Of a stretch of 64,000 nucleotides of DNA, positions 37,333-48,255 are shown one piece after another. Each line of letters starts with the position of its first letter. The first letter of the stretch is position 1. The notes under the pieces are model-generated. The model made no database searches. It saw nothing but the letters and a program-made list of their open reading frames with translations, and was not told where the DNA came from. Source of the stretch: Acidimicrobiaceae bacterium (lineage in GTDB: Bacteria > Actinomycetota > Acidimicrobiia > Acidimicrobiales > RAAP-2); the NCBI GenBank assembly GCA_003164095.1, contig PLRX01000128.1, positions 56,875-120,874 on the forward strand. Reading direction: 5' to 3'. The position numbers and the translations under genes are program-made.

Positions 37333-37938
37333 TCACCCGGCGGTGTTGATCCGGTTCATGGCCGTCTCGACGCCGGCGGTGGCGATCAGTTCGATGGCGT
37401 CGGCCGCCACCTCGGCGGCCACGGCCAGGACCTCGCGCTCGTCCTTGCCCGGCCGCTTCAGCACGTAGTCGGCCCCGGGCTGGCGCCCCGGCGGCTTGCC
37501 GATACCGATGCGGACGCGCAGGTAGTCGCCCGTGTGGAGGTGGGCGTGGATCGACTTCAGCCCGTTGTTGCCGGCCGTGCCGCCACCCACCTTGACCTTG
37601 ACCCGGCCCGAGGGCAGGTCGAGCTCGTCGTGCACCACCACCAACCGGGTGGTCACGGTGGGCAGCCCCGTCGCCTCGTCGGTCCCGTCGAGCCCGGCAC
37701 GTCGCACCAGGGGTGCGACCGCCTGCCCGGACTCGTTCATGTAGGTGAGCGGAACGGCACAGAGGACCCGGTGGTCGCCGATCCGGATCTGTCCGGCCCG
37801 GGCGTGGAGGCCCTTCTCCGCCGACAACGCGCCGTGGTGGCGCGCGACCAGCAGGGCGACGGCGTCGGCGCCGATGTTGTGGCGGGTGCCCTCGTACTCG
37901 GCGCCCGGGTTGCCGAGCCCCACGACCAGCAGGTCCAT
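37333..37938 (-). CDS. pth: Peptidyl-tRNA hydrolase
   Basis: 201 residues. Start MDLLVVGLGNPGAEYEGTRHN with Asn10-type and catalytic His20-type residues; the HDELDLPSGRVKVK block has the catalytic Asp and GGTAGNNGLKSI the conserved Asn. It releases peptidyl-tRNA that has dropped off ribosomes. It lies 51 nt after rplY and 6 nt before mfd, the usual rplY-pth-mfd order. Confidence 0.96.
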   Translation of the reverse strand: MDLLVVGLGNPGAEYEGTRHNIGADAVALLVARHHGALSAEKGLHARAGQIRIGDHRVLCAVPLTYMNESGQAVAPLVRRAGLDGTDEATGLPTVTTRLVVVHDELDLPSGRVKVKVGGGTAGNNGLKSIHAHLHTGDYLRVRIGIGKPPGRQPGADYVLKRPGKDEREVLAVAAEVAADAIELIATAGVETAMNRINTAG

Positions 37939-37989
37939 GGGGGTGCCCCGGCGTGCGCCACCCGCCCCCTCGCGGCGGCGGAGCAGGGC

Positions 37990-38622
37990 CTAGGCCTCGG
38001 TGCTCTCGGCGGCGGGGGCGGCCTCGTCGCCGGCTGCCTCCTCGGCGACCTCGGTCGCCGTCTGCACGCGGGGCGGGTTGCCGGCAACGACCGTGGCATC
38101 GAGGTCCGTCTCGAGCTCGACGCCTGGCGGGATCACGATGTCCGACACGTGCAGGGCGCCGCCGATGGTCAGCGACGAGATGTCGATGTCCACCGAGGGC
38201 GGGATCTCGGTCGGCTTGGCCTTGACGTGCAGGGTGAACAGCTGCTGGTCGACGATGCCGTCGCCGTGTCCGACCTCGACGGCCTCGCCCACCAGGTTGA
38301 TGGTGACCTCGGCGCTGATGAGCTCGTCACGGTTGACGATCAGGAAGTCGACGTGGGTGACGGTGTTCCGCACCGGGTGGTGCTGGATGTCACGAGCCAG
38401 GGTCAGGAGGGCCTTGCCTTCGACGTCGAGCGACAGCAGCGTGTTCAGGCCGGCCTCGCCCGACATGGCGATCTGGAACTCGCGGGCGACGACCGCCACA
38501 GCGATCGGCTCGGTGCCGTGGCCGTACACCACACCGGGGATCTTGCCCTCGGCGCGCAGGCGACGGGTCGAACTCGACCCGATCTCGCGGCCGGTCTGGG
38601 CGGTGAGCGTGGCTTCGGACAT
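37990..38622 (-). CDS. rplY: 50S ribosomal protein L25 / general stress protein Ctc
   Basis: 210 residues: the L25 fold (1-90) beginning MSEATLTAQTGREIGSSSTR and including GKIPGVVYGHGTEP, plus the C-terminal TL5/CTC beta domain (95-185) and a short acidic Ala/Glu tail. It binds 5S rRNA. The ATG is preceded by GAGGAG about 9 nt upstream. A TATCAT box at 38721-38726 gives a leader of about 92 nt containing a stable hairpin, which is unusual here because most promoters lie next to the start codon. Confidence 0.95.
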   Translation of the reverse strand: MSEATLTAQTGREIGSSSTRRLRAEGKIPGVVYGHGTEPIAVAVVAREFQIAMSGEAGLNTLLSLDVEGKALLTLARDIQHHPVRNTVTHVDFLIVNRDELISAEVTINLVGEAVEVGHGDGIVDQQLFTLHVKAKPTEIPPSVDIDISSLTIGGALHVSDIVIPPGVELETDLDATVVAGNPPRVQTATEVAEEAAGDEAAPAAESTEA

Positions 38623-38669
38623 GCGGGGACTCCTCGGGAGGTACGGAGACGGGCGCAGGGCTACCCCTA

Positions 38670-38695
38670 CCGGTCGTGCCCGTGGCACGGTCCGG
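38670..38695 (-). promoter_or_regulatory. Hairpin in the rplY leader
   Basis: CGTGCC (38675-38680) and GGCACG (38684-38689) form a 6-bp stem with a CGT loop. Outer CCGG/CCGG (38670-38673, 38692-38695) adds 4 bp after a small internal bulge. It lies midway in the predicted rplY leader and could be an autoregulatory site, but no L25-binding resemblance is claimed. Confidence 0.35.
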
Positions 38696-38720
38696 CAGCG
38701 ACCGCTGCTGACGGCCCACC

Positions 38721-38726
38721 ATGATA
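38721..38726 (-). promoter_or_regulatory. -10 box of rplY
   Basis: TATCAT on the minus strand. The element 17 nt upstream (TGGCCC) is a poor -35. It predicts a leader of about 92 nt. Confidence 0.4.
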
Positions 38727-38816
38727 GACGCACCGGGAGGGCGGGGCCACACGCCCCCGCCCGGGGACCGCGGTGTCGTCGTCGGCCGGCCGGAACGCGC
38801 CCGCCCGACAGGTGCC

Positions 38817-39788
<972 letters not shown>

Positions 39789-39794
39789 GCCGTG

Positions 39795-39800
39795 ACGCTA
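39795..39800 (-). promoter_or_regulatory. -10 box of prs overlapping the glmU stop codon
   Basis: TAGCGT on the minus strand: its first three bases are the glmU stop codon and it ends 6 nt before the prs ATG. Confidence 0.6.
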
Positions 39801-40979
39801 CCGCGACGGGGCGCCGGGGTCAGATGCCGCGGGACCGACCACGCCACCGGCCGGCACCTCGGTGCCCTCGGCCAGCACGGCGAACGGCCCGACCCGGGCG
39901 TCCGGGCCGATGACCGACCGCCGACAGACGCTGGCGGCGACGATCGCACCCTCGCCGACCACGGAGTCGACCAGCCGGGTGTCCGGGCCGATCTCGGCGT
40001 GCTCCCCCACGACGCACGCCCCCTGCAGGATCACCCCGGGCAGCAGGACGACGTCGGTGGCCAGCGTCACGTCGGTGTCGATGTAGGTGGTCTGGGGGTC
40101 CCACATCGTCACGCCGCGCCGCATCCAGCGCTCGTTGATCCGGTCGCGCAGCTCGGCCTCGGCCACCGCCAGCTGGGCCCGGTCGTTCACCCCGGCGACC
40201 TCCATGGTGTCCTCGACCACCATGGAGCCGACGCGGTGCCCGGCCTCGTAGAGGACCTCGACGACGTCGGTCAGGTAGTACTCGCCCTGCGCGTTGGCCG
40301 GGCTGAGCCGACGCAGCGACGGTGCCAGCACGCTCCGCTTGAAGCAGTACATCGACGTGTTGACCTCGCGGACCTCGAGCTCCTCGTCGGTGGCGTCGCC
40401 CTGCTCGACCACATGGGCCACTGCGTCGTCGCGTCCCCGGACGACCCGGCCGTACCCGGTGGGGTCGTCGAGCACCGCGGTCAGCAGGGTGGCGGCGTCG
40501 TCCTGGGCGCGGTGCGTCCGCACCAGCGCGGCCAGCGTGCCGGGGCGGAGCAGCGGGGTGTCACCGGGCAGCACGACCACGTCGCCGTCGTCGCCGTCGT
40601 CCTCCTCGGGCAGCCCGGTGAGGGCGACCGCCATGGCGTCACCTGTCCCCCGTTGCTGCGCCTGCTCGACGAACTCGATGGCGAGCCCGGGCGGGGCATG
40701 CTCGATGAGGGTCTTGGTGACCCACTCGGCCCGGTGGCCGACCACGACCACCACGCGGTCGATGGGCAATTCGGCCAAGGCGTCGAGTACGTGGAGGATC
40801 ATCGGGCGTCCGCAGAGGCGGTGCAGCGGCTTCGGCCGGTCCGACCGCATGCGGGTGCCGTGACCGGCGGCCAGCACGACGGCGGACAACGGCCGGCCCG
40901 GCGGGTCCGAACGCGACGTCCCGACGCCGGCGGATTCCCACTCGTCGGGCGAGCCCTGTGGGTACGTGCGGATCACCAT
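39798..40979 (-). CDS. glmU: GlmU-like N-acetylglucosamine-1-phosphate uridyltransferase, acetyltransferase part incomplete
   Basis: 393 residues. The uridyltransferase domain (about 30-270) is complete: VVLAAGHGTRMRSDRPKPLH, QRGTGDAMAVAL, VLPGDTPLL and the VNTSMYCF/NAQGEYYLTDVVE blocks. The left-handed beta-helix that follows has only about 100 residues and ends at GPFAVLAEGTEVPAGGVVGP. The later coils that in full GlmU (about 450-495 residues) hold the acetyltransferase active site, with the NYDGxxK motif, are absent, and only 9 nt separate this stop from the prs start. It should make UDP-GlcNAc from GlcNAc-1-P but probably not acetylate GlcN-1-P. RBS GGAG lies 7 nt before the ATG. Confidence 0.9.
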   Translation of the reverse strand: MVIRTYPQGSPDEWESAGVGTSRSDPPGRPLSAVVLAAGHGTRMRSDRPKPLHRLCGRPMILHVLDALAELPIDRVVVVVGHRAEWVTKTLIEHAPPGLAIEFVEQAQQRGTGDAMAVALTGLPEEDDGDDGDVVVLPGDTPLLRPGTLAALVRTHRAQDDAATLLTAVLDDPTGYGRVVRGRDDAVAHVVEQGDATDEELEVREVNTSMYCFKRSVLAPSLRRLSPANAQGEYYLTDVVEVLYEAGHRVGSMVVEDTMEVAGVNDRAQLAVAEAELRDRINERWMRRGVTMWDPQTTYIDTDVTLATDVVLLPGVILQGACVVGEHAEIGPDTRLVDSVVGEGAIVAASVCRRSVIGPDARVGPFAVLAEGTEVPAGGVVGPAASDPGAPSR

Positions 40980-41049
40980 GCAGGCGCTCCAGATCGGTCG
41001 ACGGCCACTGCGGTGCAGGTCTCGTCACGCGGCGCTGAGGTCATGGGCC

Positions 41050-41055
41050 TATTCT
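41050..41055 (+). promoter_or_regulatory. -10 box of carboxylase operon
   Basis: TATTCT gives a leader of about 62 nt to the ATG at 41125. On the other strand TAGGCC (41046-41051) overlaps it and could serve glmU, so the divergent promoters may interfere with each other. No good -35 is seen. Confidence 0.35.
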
Positions 41056-41124
41056 TCCCACGTCGGCCGCTTCGATGCGACACTCTGTCGACACACCTCC
41101 CCCACCAGGGGATCAACGAACCCC

Positions 41125-42723
<1,599 letters not shown>

Positions 42724-42730
42724 TCGGACG

Positions 42731-44818
42731 ATGACCCCTCCCCCCGCCGACGGCACACCGAACGGGCCACCCGTGCGCCCGGTCACGCGCCTGCTGGTGG
42801 CGAACCGCGGAGAGATCGCAGTCCGCATCATGCGCTCCGCCCGCGCCATGGGCATCGCCACGGTGGCCGTCCACTCGGACGCCGACGCCGACAGCCCCCA
42901 TGTCGCCGAGGCGGACCTCGCCGTCCGGCTGCCCGGGGTCGCACCCGCCGACACCTACCTCCGCCACGACCTCCTGCTCGACGCCGCCCGACGCACGGGC
43001 GCTGACGCCGTCCACCCCGGCTACGGCTTCCTGTCCGAGTCGGGCGCATTCGCCCGCGCCGTGACCGATGCCGGCCTGATCTGGGTGGGCCCGTCCGCCG
43101 ACGCCATCGACGCCATGGGGTCGAAGATCGGCTCGAAGGACCTCATGCGGGCGGCGGGCGTGCCGACTCTGCCCTCCGTCACCGTCGACGGTGACGCACC
43201 TCCCGACCCGGACGACGTCGCCGCCCTCGGCTGGCCGCTCCTGGTCAAGGCCTCCGCCGGCGGCGGTGGCCGTGGCATGCGGATCGTCGAGGGACCCGAG
43301 GCACTGGCCGAGGCCCTGGCCGGTGCCCGGCGTGAGGCCCAGTCGGCGTTCGGCGACGGGACCGTCTTCCTGGAGCGCTATGTCACCTCCCCCCGCCACA
43401 TCGAGGTCCAGGTCCTGGCCGATGCGCACGGCGCGACGGTCGCCCTGTTCGAGCGGGAGTGCAGCATCCAGCGCCGCCACCAGAAGATCATCGAGGAGGC
43501 GCCGTCACCGGTCGTCGGTCCGGCCCTGCGTGCCCGCCTGTCCGATGCCGCCGTGGCCGCGGCCCGTGCCGTCGGGTACGTCAATGCCGGCACCGTCGAG
43601 TTCGTACTCGACACCGGGGGCGCCGGGGGCCCGGGCGATGGCGAGCCCTTCTTCCTGGAGATGAACACCCGCCTGCAGGTGGAGCACCCGGTGACCGAGG
43701 AGGTGACCGGGCTCGACCTGGTCCGCCTGCAGCTCCTCGTGGCCGGCGGCTCGCCACTGCCCGACGAGGTCCACGAGGCGGTGGCCCGGGGCCCGGTCGG
43801 CCATGCGGTCGAGGCCCGCCTCTACGCCGAGGACCCGGCGGCCGGCTGGCTCCCCTCGACCGGTGACCTCCATCTGTTCGACGTGCCCCGTGATCGCCCG
43901 GGTGTGCGGATCGACGCCGGTGTGGTGTCGGGCGGCGTGGTCAGCCCCCACTACGACCCGATGCTGGCCAAGGTCGTCGTCCACGCCGCGACCCGTGCCG
44001 AAGCGGTGGCGTCACTGGCCGCCACCCTGGCCGACGCCCGGATCCACGGCGTCACCACCAATCGCGACCTGCTCGTCCGCACGCTGCGCCACGAGGCGTT
44101 CGGTCAGGGCGCCACCGATACCGGCTTCCTCGACCGCCATGGGCTCGACGTACTGGCAGCACCCCTGGCCGACACCGACGCGGTCGGTCGCCACGCCGCG
44201 GCAGCCGCCCTCTGCGGCCAGGCCGCTCGACGGGCCGGGGCCCCGGTGTTGGCGCCGCTGCCGTCCGGCTGGCGCAACAACACGGCGGACCACCAGTCCG
44301 TCAGCTTCGAGTCGGGCGATCGGACCGTGGCCGTCGACTACCGCTTCGGTCGCCGGCGCCGGGCGCTCGCATGGTTGGCCATCGACGGCCACGACCTCGA
44401 CGCCGCCGTCCACGACCTCACCCCGCAGGGTGTGGCGCTGACGGTCGACGGCGTCACCCGTCGCTACGCTGTGCAACAGGTGGGACCCATCGCCTTCGTC
44501 GACGGTCCGGACGGGTCGTCGCGACTGGTCCAACAGGAGCGCCACCCGGTGGCGGCAGAGCAGGTGGCGGAGGGCTCGTTCCTGGCGCCCATGCCCGGCA
44601 GCGTGGTCCGGGTGGCGGTGGCGCCGGGCGACCGCGTGGAAGCCGGGCACGTGCTGGTGGTGATGGAGGCGATGAAGATGGAGCACGCAGTGACCGCAGG
44701 GGGACCCGGCACCGTGGCGGAGGTGGCCGTGGCGGAGGGCGACCAGGTCGAGACCGGCCGCATCCTGGTCGTCGTCGAGGCCGACGACGCGGCCGACGAC
44801 GGGGAGGCCCCGGCATGA
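42731..44818 (+). CDS. Acyl-CoA carboxylase alpha subunit (biotin carboxylase plus biotin carrier)
   Basis: 695 residues. Biotin carboxylase N domain RLLVANRGEIAVRIMRSAR, ATP-grasp with KASAGGGGRGMR, ECSIQRRHQKIIEEAPSP and MNTRLQVEHPVTE, the C domain to about 455, a linker domain, and a biotinyl domain with MEAMKMEH near residue 650 (the Lys is biotinylated). It carboxylates biotin with bicarbonate and ATP and passes it to the beta subunit. Its TGA overlaps the ATG of the next gene (ATGA). One polypeptide carrying BC and BCCP is the rule for actinobacterial acyl-CoA carboxylases. Confidence 0.95.
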   Translation: MTPPPADGTPNGPPVRPVTRLLVANRGEIAVRIMRSARAMGIATVAVHSDADADSPHVAEADLAVRLPGVAPADTYLRHDLLLDAARRTGADAVHPGYGFLSESGAFARAVTDAGLIWVGPSADAIDAMGSKIGSKDLMRAAGVPTLPSVTVDGDAPPDPDDVAALGWPLLVKASAGGGGRGMRIVEGPEALAEALAGARREAQSAFGDGTVFLERYVTSPRHIEVQVLADAHGATVALFERECSIQRRHQKIIEEAPSPVVGPALRARLSDAAVAAARAVGYVNAGTVEFVLDTGGAGGPGDGEPFFLEMNTRLQVEHPVTEEVTGLDLVRLQLLVAGGSPLPDEVHEAVARGPVGHAVEARLYAEDPAAGWLPSTGDLHLFDVPRDRPGVRIDAGVVSGGVVSPHYDPMLAKVVVHAATRAEAVASLAATLADARIHGVTTNRDLLVRTLRHEAFGQGATDTGFLDRHGLDVLAAPLADTDAVGRHAAAAALCGQAARRAGAPVLAPLPSGWRNNTADHQSVSFESGDRTVAVDYRFGRRRRALAWLAIDGHDLDAAVHDLTPQGVALTVDGVTRRYAVQQVGPIAFVDGPDGSSRLVQQERHPVAAEQVAEGSFLAPMPGSVVRVAVAPGDRVEAGHVLVVMEAMKMEHAVTAGGPGTVAEVAVAEGDQVETGRILVVVEADDAADDGEAPA

Positions 44819-46644
44819 GTGAGCCGCTACGCATCGCCAACTGCTCCGGCTTCTACGGCGACAGGCTCTCCGCCGCACGCGAGATGGTCGAGGGTGGACC
44901 GATCGACGTCCTGACCGGCGACTGGCTGGCCGAGCTCACCATGCTGATCCTCTGGAAGGGGATGCAGCGCGATGCCTCGCGGGGCTGGGCCCACACCTTC
45001 CTCACCCAGATGGAGGAGGTGCTCGGCACCTGCGTCGACCGTGGCATCAAGGTGGTGACCAACGCCGGGGGCCTCAACCCCGCCGGCCTGGCCGATCAGG
45101 TGGGCCAGTTGGCCGACCGGCTCGGGCTGTCGGTGGCCGTCGCCCACATCGAGGGGGACGACCTGCTGCCGCGCCTGGGCGAGCTGCGCGACGAGGGCCA
45201 CCCGATGGCCCACCTCGATACCGGCCAGCTGCTCGAGCAGGCCCGGGGCACCGTGGTGTCGGCCAACGCCTACCTCGGTGCCTGGCCGATCGTGGACGCG
45301 CTGGCGTCCGGCGCCGACGTGGTGGTGTGCCCCCGCGTCACCGACGCCTCGCTGGTCGTCGGCCCGGCCGCCTGGCACCACGGCTGGAGTGAGACGGACT
45401 GGGATGCGCTGGCCGGCGCGGTGGTGGCCGGACACGTCATCGAGTGCGGGCCCCAGGCGACGGGCGGCAACTACGCCTTCTTCACCGAGGTCCCCGGCCT
45501 CGAACACCCCGGCTTCCCCATCGCCGAGGTGGCCGACGACGGGTCGTCGATCATCACCAAGCACCCCGGGACGGGCGGCGCGGTGACCGTCGGCACCGTC
45601 ACCGCGCAGCTCCTCTACGAGATCGCCGGCCACCACTACCCGAACACGGACGTGGTGGCGCGCTTCGACATCATCGAGGTCGCCGAGGTCGGGACCGACC
45701 GGGTCCGCCTGTCCGGCACCCGTGGTCTGCCCGCCCCACGGGACGTCAAGGTGTGCTGCAACCTTCTGGGTGGCTGGCGCAACTCGATGACCTTCGTCCT
45801 GACCGGACTCGACATCGAGGCCAAGGCCGACCTGACGGTGCGGTCGCTGTCGGACGCCCTCGGGGGGACCGGCCAGTTCGCCGAGTTCGACGCGCGCCTC
45901 ATCCGCTCCGACAAGCCCGACGCACCGACCAACGTCGAGGCCACCGCCCAGCTCCGGGTGACGGTCAAGGACGACGACGCCGACCGGGTGGGGCGACGCT
46001 TCTCCGGGGCCGCCACCGAGCTGGCCCTGGCCGGCTACCCCGGCCTCCACCTGACCGCCCCGCCCGGGGCGGCCACCGCCTACGGCGTCTACTGGCCCGC
46101 GCTGGTACCGGCCGACCTCGTCGTGCCGACCGTGGTGCGCCCGGACGGCACCCGTGTCGACGTGCCCCACCACATCCACCGGGCCCCCGACGGTCCGGCC
46201 GTGATCGACGGGGCAGACGCGTCGCTCGCACCCGGGGTGACGGTCGCGCCCGACACGGCCGAGCCGGTGCCGGCTCCCGCCCGGACCCCGGCGGCCGGTG
46301 CGACCGTGCGACTCCCGCTCGGGACGATCATCGGCGCCCGGTCGGGCGACAAGGGCGGCAATGCCAACGTCGGCCTGTGGGCCAGGTCGGACGAGGCGTG
46401 GGTGTGGCTCGACGCTGAACTGACCCTGGACCGGTTCCGCGAGCTCCTGCCCGAGGCCGGCGACCTCGTTGTCCAGCGCCACGCCTTCCCCAACCTGCGC
46501 GCCCTGAATTTCGTGGTCGTGGGCCTGTTGGGCGAAGGTGTGGCCTCCTCGACCCGCCCCGATCCCCAGGCCAAGGGACTGGGCGAGTACCTGCGGAGCC
46601 GATCGGTCGACCTGCCGGCCCACCTGGTGCCCCACTCGTCGTAA
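44815..46644 (+). CDS. AtuA-like DUF1446 protein
   Basis: 609 residues. The DUF1446 domain (about 1-450) starts RIANCSGFYGDRLSAAREM and includes TGDWLAELTMLIL, VVTNAGGLNPAGLA, CPRVTDASLVVGPAAWHHGW and GHVIECGPQATGGNYAFF. A smaller C-terminal AtuA-like domain starts near LPLGTIIGARSGDKGGNAN. AtuA is required for acyclic terpene (citronellol/geraniol) use in Pseudomonas, and homologues often sit beside biotin-dependent carboxylases. The exact reaction is not established. It is translationally coupled to the carboxylase alpha subunit. A TAATCT overlapping its stop codon could be a promoter for the next gene. Confidence 0.88.
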   Translation: MSEPLRIANCSGFYGDRLSAAREMVEGGPIDVLTGDWLAELTMLILWKGMQRDASRGWAHTFLTQMEEVLGTCVDRGIKVVTNAGGLNPAGLADQVGQLADRLGLSVAVAHIEGDDLLPRLGELRDEGHPMAHLDTGQLLEQARGTVVSANAYLGAWPIVDALASGADVVVCPRVTDASLVVGPAAWHHGWSETDWDALAGAVVAGHVIECGPQATGGNYAFFTEVPGLEHPGFPIAEVADDGSSIITKHPGTGGAVTVGTVTAQLLYEIAGHHYPNTDVVARFDIIEVAEVGTDRVRLSGTRGLPAPRDVKVCCNLLGGWRNSMTFVLTGLDIEAKADLTVRSLSDALGGTGQFAEFDARLIRSDKPDAPTNVEATAQLRVTVKDDDADRVGRRFSGAATELALAGYPGLHLTAPPGAATAYGVYWPALVPADLVVPTVVRPDGTRVDVPHHIHRAPDGPAVIDGADASLAPGVTVAPDTAEPVPAPARTPAAGATVRLPLGTIIGARSGDKGGNANVGLWARSDEAWVWLDAELTLDRFRELLPEAGDLVVQRHAFPNLRALNFVVVGLLGEGVASSTRPDPQAKGLGEYLRSRSVDLPAHLVPHSS

Positions 46645-46696
46645 TCTGTGCGTCGGGTGGTCGGGCCACCCGCCGCACCTACATCTGGAGGCAGCC

Positions 46697-47860
46697 ATGG
46701 ACTTCACCCAGTCGGACGAGCTCACCATGCTCCGCGAGGCCGTCTCCTCGATCGCCGCGAAGTTCGGACACAGCTACTACGTCGAGAAGGCCCACGCCGA
46801 CGAGCGCACCGACGAGCTGTGGAACGCCGTCGCGGAGCAGGGCTTCCTCGGCGTCAACGTGCCGGAGGAGTACGGCGGCGGCGGGGGCGGCATCACCGAG
46901 CTCGCCGCGGTGGCCGAGGAGCTCGCGGCCCAGGGCTGCCCGCTGCTCGTCATCGTCGTGTCGCCGGCCATCTGCGCCACCATCATCGCCAAGTTCGGGA
47001 CCGAGGCCCAGAAGCAGCGGTGGCTGCCGCGCTTCGCCACCGGCGAGCTCAAGATGGCATTCGCCATCACCGAGCCGGACGCCGGGTCGAACTCGCACAA
47101 CCTCGCCCTGACGGCCACCAAGGACGGCGACGTCTACCGTCTCAACGGGCAGAAGTACTACATCTCCGGCGTCGACGAGTGCGAAGCGATCCTCGTGGTC
47201 ACCAAGTCGGGCGTCGACCCGGACACCGGGCGCGGCCGCCTGTCCCTCTTCGTCGTCGACACCGACACGCCCGGACTCGACAAGCAGGTGCTGCCCGTCG
47301 AGATCACCGCACCGGAGAAGCAGTTCACCCTGTTCTTCGACAACGTGCAGGTGGAGGCCGACCGGCTCATCGGCGAGGAGGGCGAGGGCCTGCGTCAGGT
47401 GTTCTACGGGCTCAACCCCGAGCGGATCCTGTCCGCCGCCACGGCCAGCGGCATCGGCCGCTACGCGCTCGACCGTGCCGCCGAGTACGCCACCACCCGC
47501 GAGGTGTGGGGCACGCCGATCGCGCGCCACCAGGGCATCGCCCACCCGCTGGCCAAGTCCAAGATCGAGGTGGAGCTGGCCCGGGTCATGACCGACAAGG
47601 CCGCGTGGTACTGCGACAACGACGGCGACTCGCCGCTGGCGGGCGAGACCGCCAACATGGCGAAGTACGCCGCAGCCGAGGCGACGTTGGCCGCGCTCGA
47701 CCAGTCGATCCAGACCCACGGTGGCAACGGCATGTCGAGCGAGTACGGGATCGCGGACCTGTGGGGAATGGCGCGACTGCTGCGCATCGCACCGGTCAGC
47801 CGCGAGATGATCCTCAACTACGTCGCCCAGCACTCCCTCGGACTGCCCCGCTCGTACTGA
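46697..47860 (+). CDS. Acyl-CoA dehydrogenase
   Basis: 387 residues. MDFTQSDELTMLREAVSSIA, VPEEYGGGGGGITELAAVAE, FAITEPDAGSNSHNLAL (FAD contact), NGQKYYISGVDECEAILVV, and the C-terminal IQTHGGNGMSSEYGIADLW. It oxidises an acyl-CoA to the 2,3-enoyl-CoA using FAD with electron-transfer flavoprotein as acceptor. In this operon it would supply the unsaturated acyl-CoA that the carboxylase acts on, as isovaleryl-CoA or citronellyl-CoA dehydrogenase does in leucine or terpene breakdown. RBS GGAGG precedes the ATG by 6 nt. Confidence 0.93.
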   Translation: MDFTQSDELTMLREAVSSIAAKFGHSYYVEKAHADERTDELWNAVAEQGFLGVNVPEEYGGGGGGITELAAVAEELAAQGCPLLVIVVSPAICATIIAKFGTEAQKQRWLPRFATGELKMAFAITEPDAGSNSHNLALTATKDGDVYRLNGQKYYISGVDECEAILVVTKSGVDPDTGRGRLSLFVVDTDTPGLDKQVLPVEITAPEKQFTLFFDNVQVEADRLIGEEGEGLRQVFYGLNPERILSAATASGIGRYALDRAAEYATTREVWGTPIARHQGIAHPLAKSKIEVELARVMTDKAAWYCDNDGDSPLAGETANMAKYAAAEATLAALDQSIQTHGGNGMSSEYGIADLWGMARLLRIAPVSREMILNYVAQHSLGLPRSY

Positions 47861-48255
47861 GCACGAGCCGCACGCTGATCACGAGCAGCGCGGCGCTCGC
47901 GTGACGACGACCGTGCGGTACGGCGACCGCCCGTACGCACAACCCTCAACCACTGCGTGAGGCTTTCCCGGCGCGCCCGATGACGGGTCGTCGCGCTCCG
48001 AATTCGTCTTCGACTGACGACGAACTCGACGTTTCGGGACCGTCAGTCCACCGCTCTGACGCGCCGTCGTAGGGGCCGTTCGGCATCCATCGCGGCCCGC
48101 GCGCGGGTGCTGCAACGAGCTTGCTACCGAACTGCACCGGAGCACCCCCGGTTGACGACCCCCTCAAGTCCTGACGGTGCCGGGACGATAGGTGCGTAGG
48201 TGGAATTACGCCTAGGCCCGGGGTGTTCCCGCCCTTACTCTGCCGAAAGAGCACC
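47861..48255. other. Intergenic region upstream of the pseudopilin operon
   Basis: About 395 bases without a gene I can support. It holds a perfect 12-bp palindrome CCCGCGCGCGGG (48096-48107), a TTGACG at about 48152 without a matching -10 at 17 nt, and the GAAAGAG ribosome binding site of the next gene. I looked for the conserved core of a c-di-GMP riboswitch and did not find it. Confidence 0.4.

Noticed and set aside
40966-41124. N-terminal extension of the carboxylase beta subunit
   Set aside because: It is Arg/Ser-rich, overlaps the start of divergent glmU and contains the likely promoter; MPVLPTAIDP is the family-like start.
47876-47905. Terminator of the acyl-CoA dehydrogenase gene
   Set aside because: Only a weak imperfect hairpin with short stems is present; not enough to call.
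47861-48255. c-di-GMP riboswitch upstream of the pseudopilin operon
   Set aside because: A plausible place for one, but the conserved GCAAACC, CGAAAGG and GACGCAAAGCC core blocks are absent; CGAAAGAG is only the ribosome binding site.
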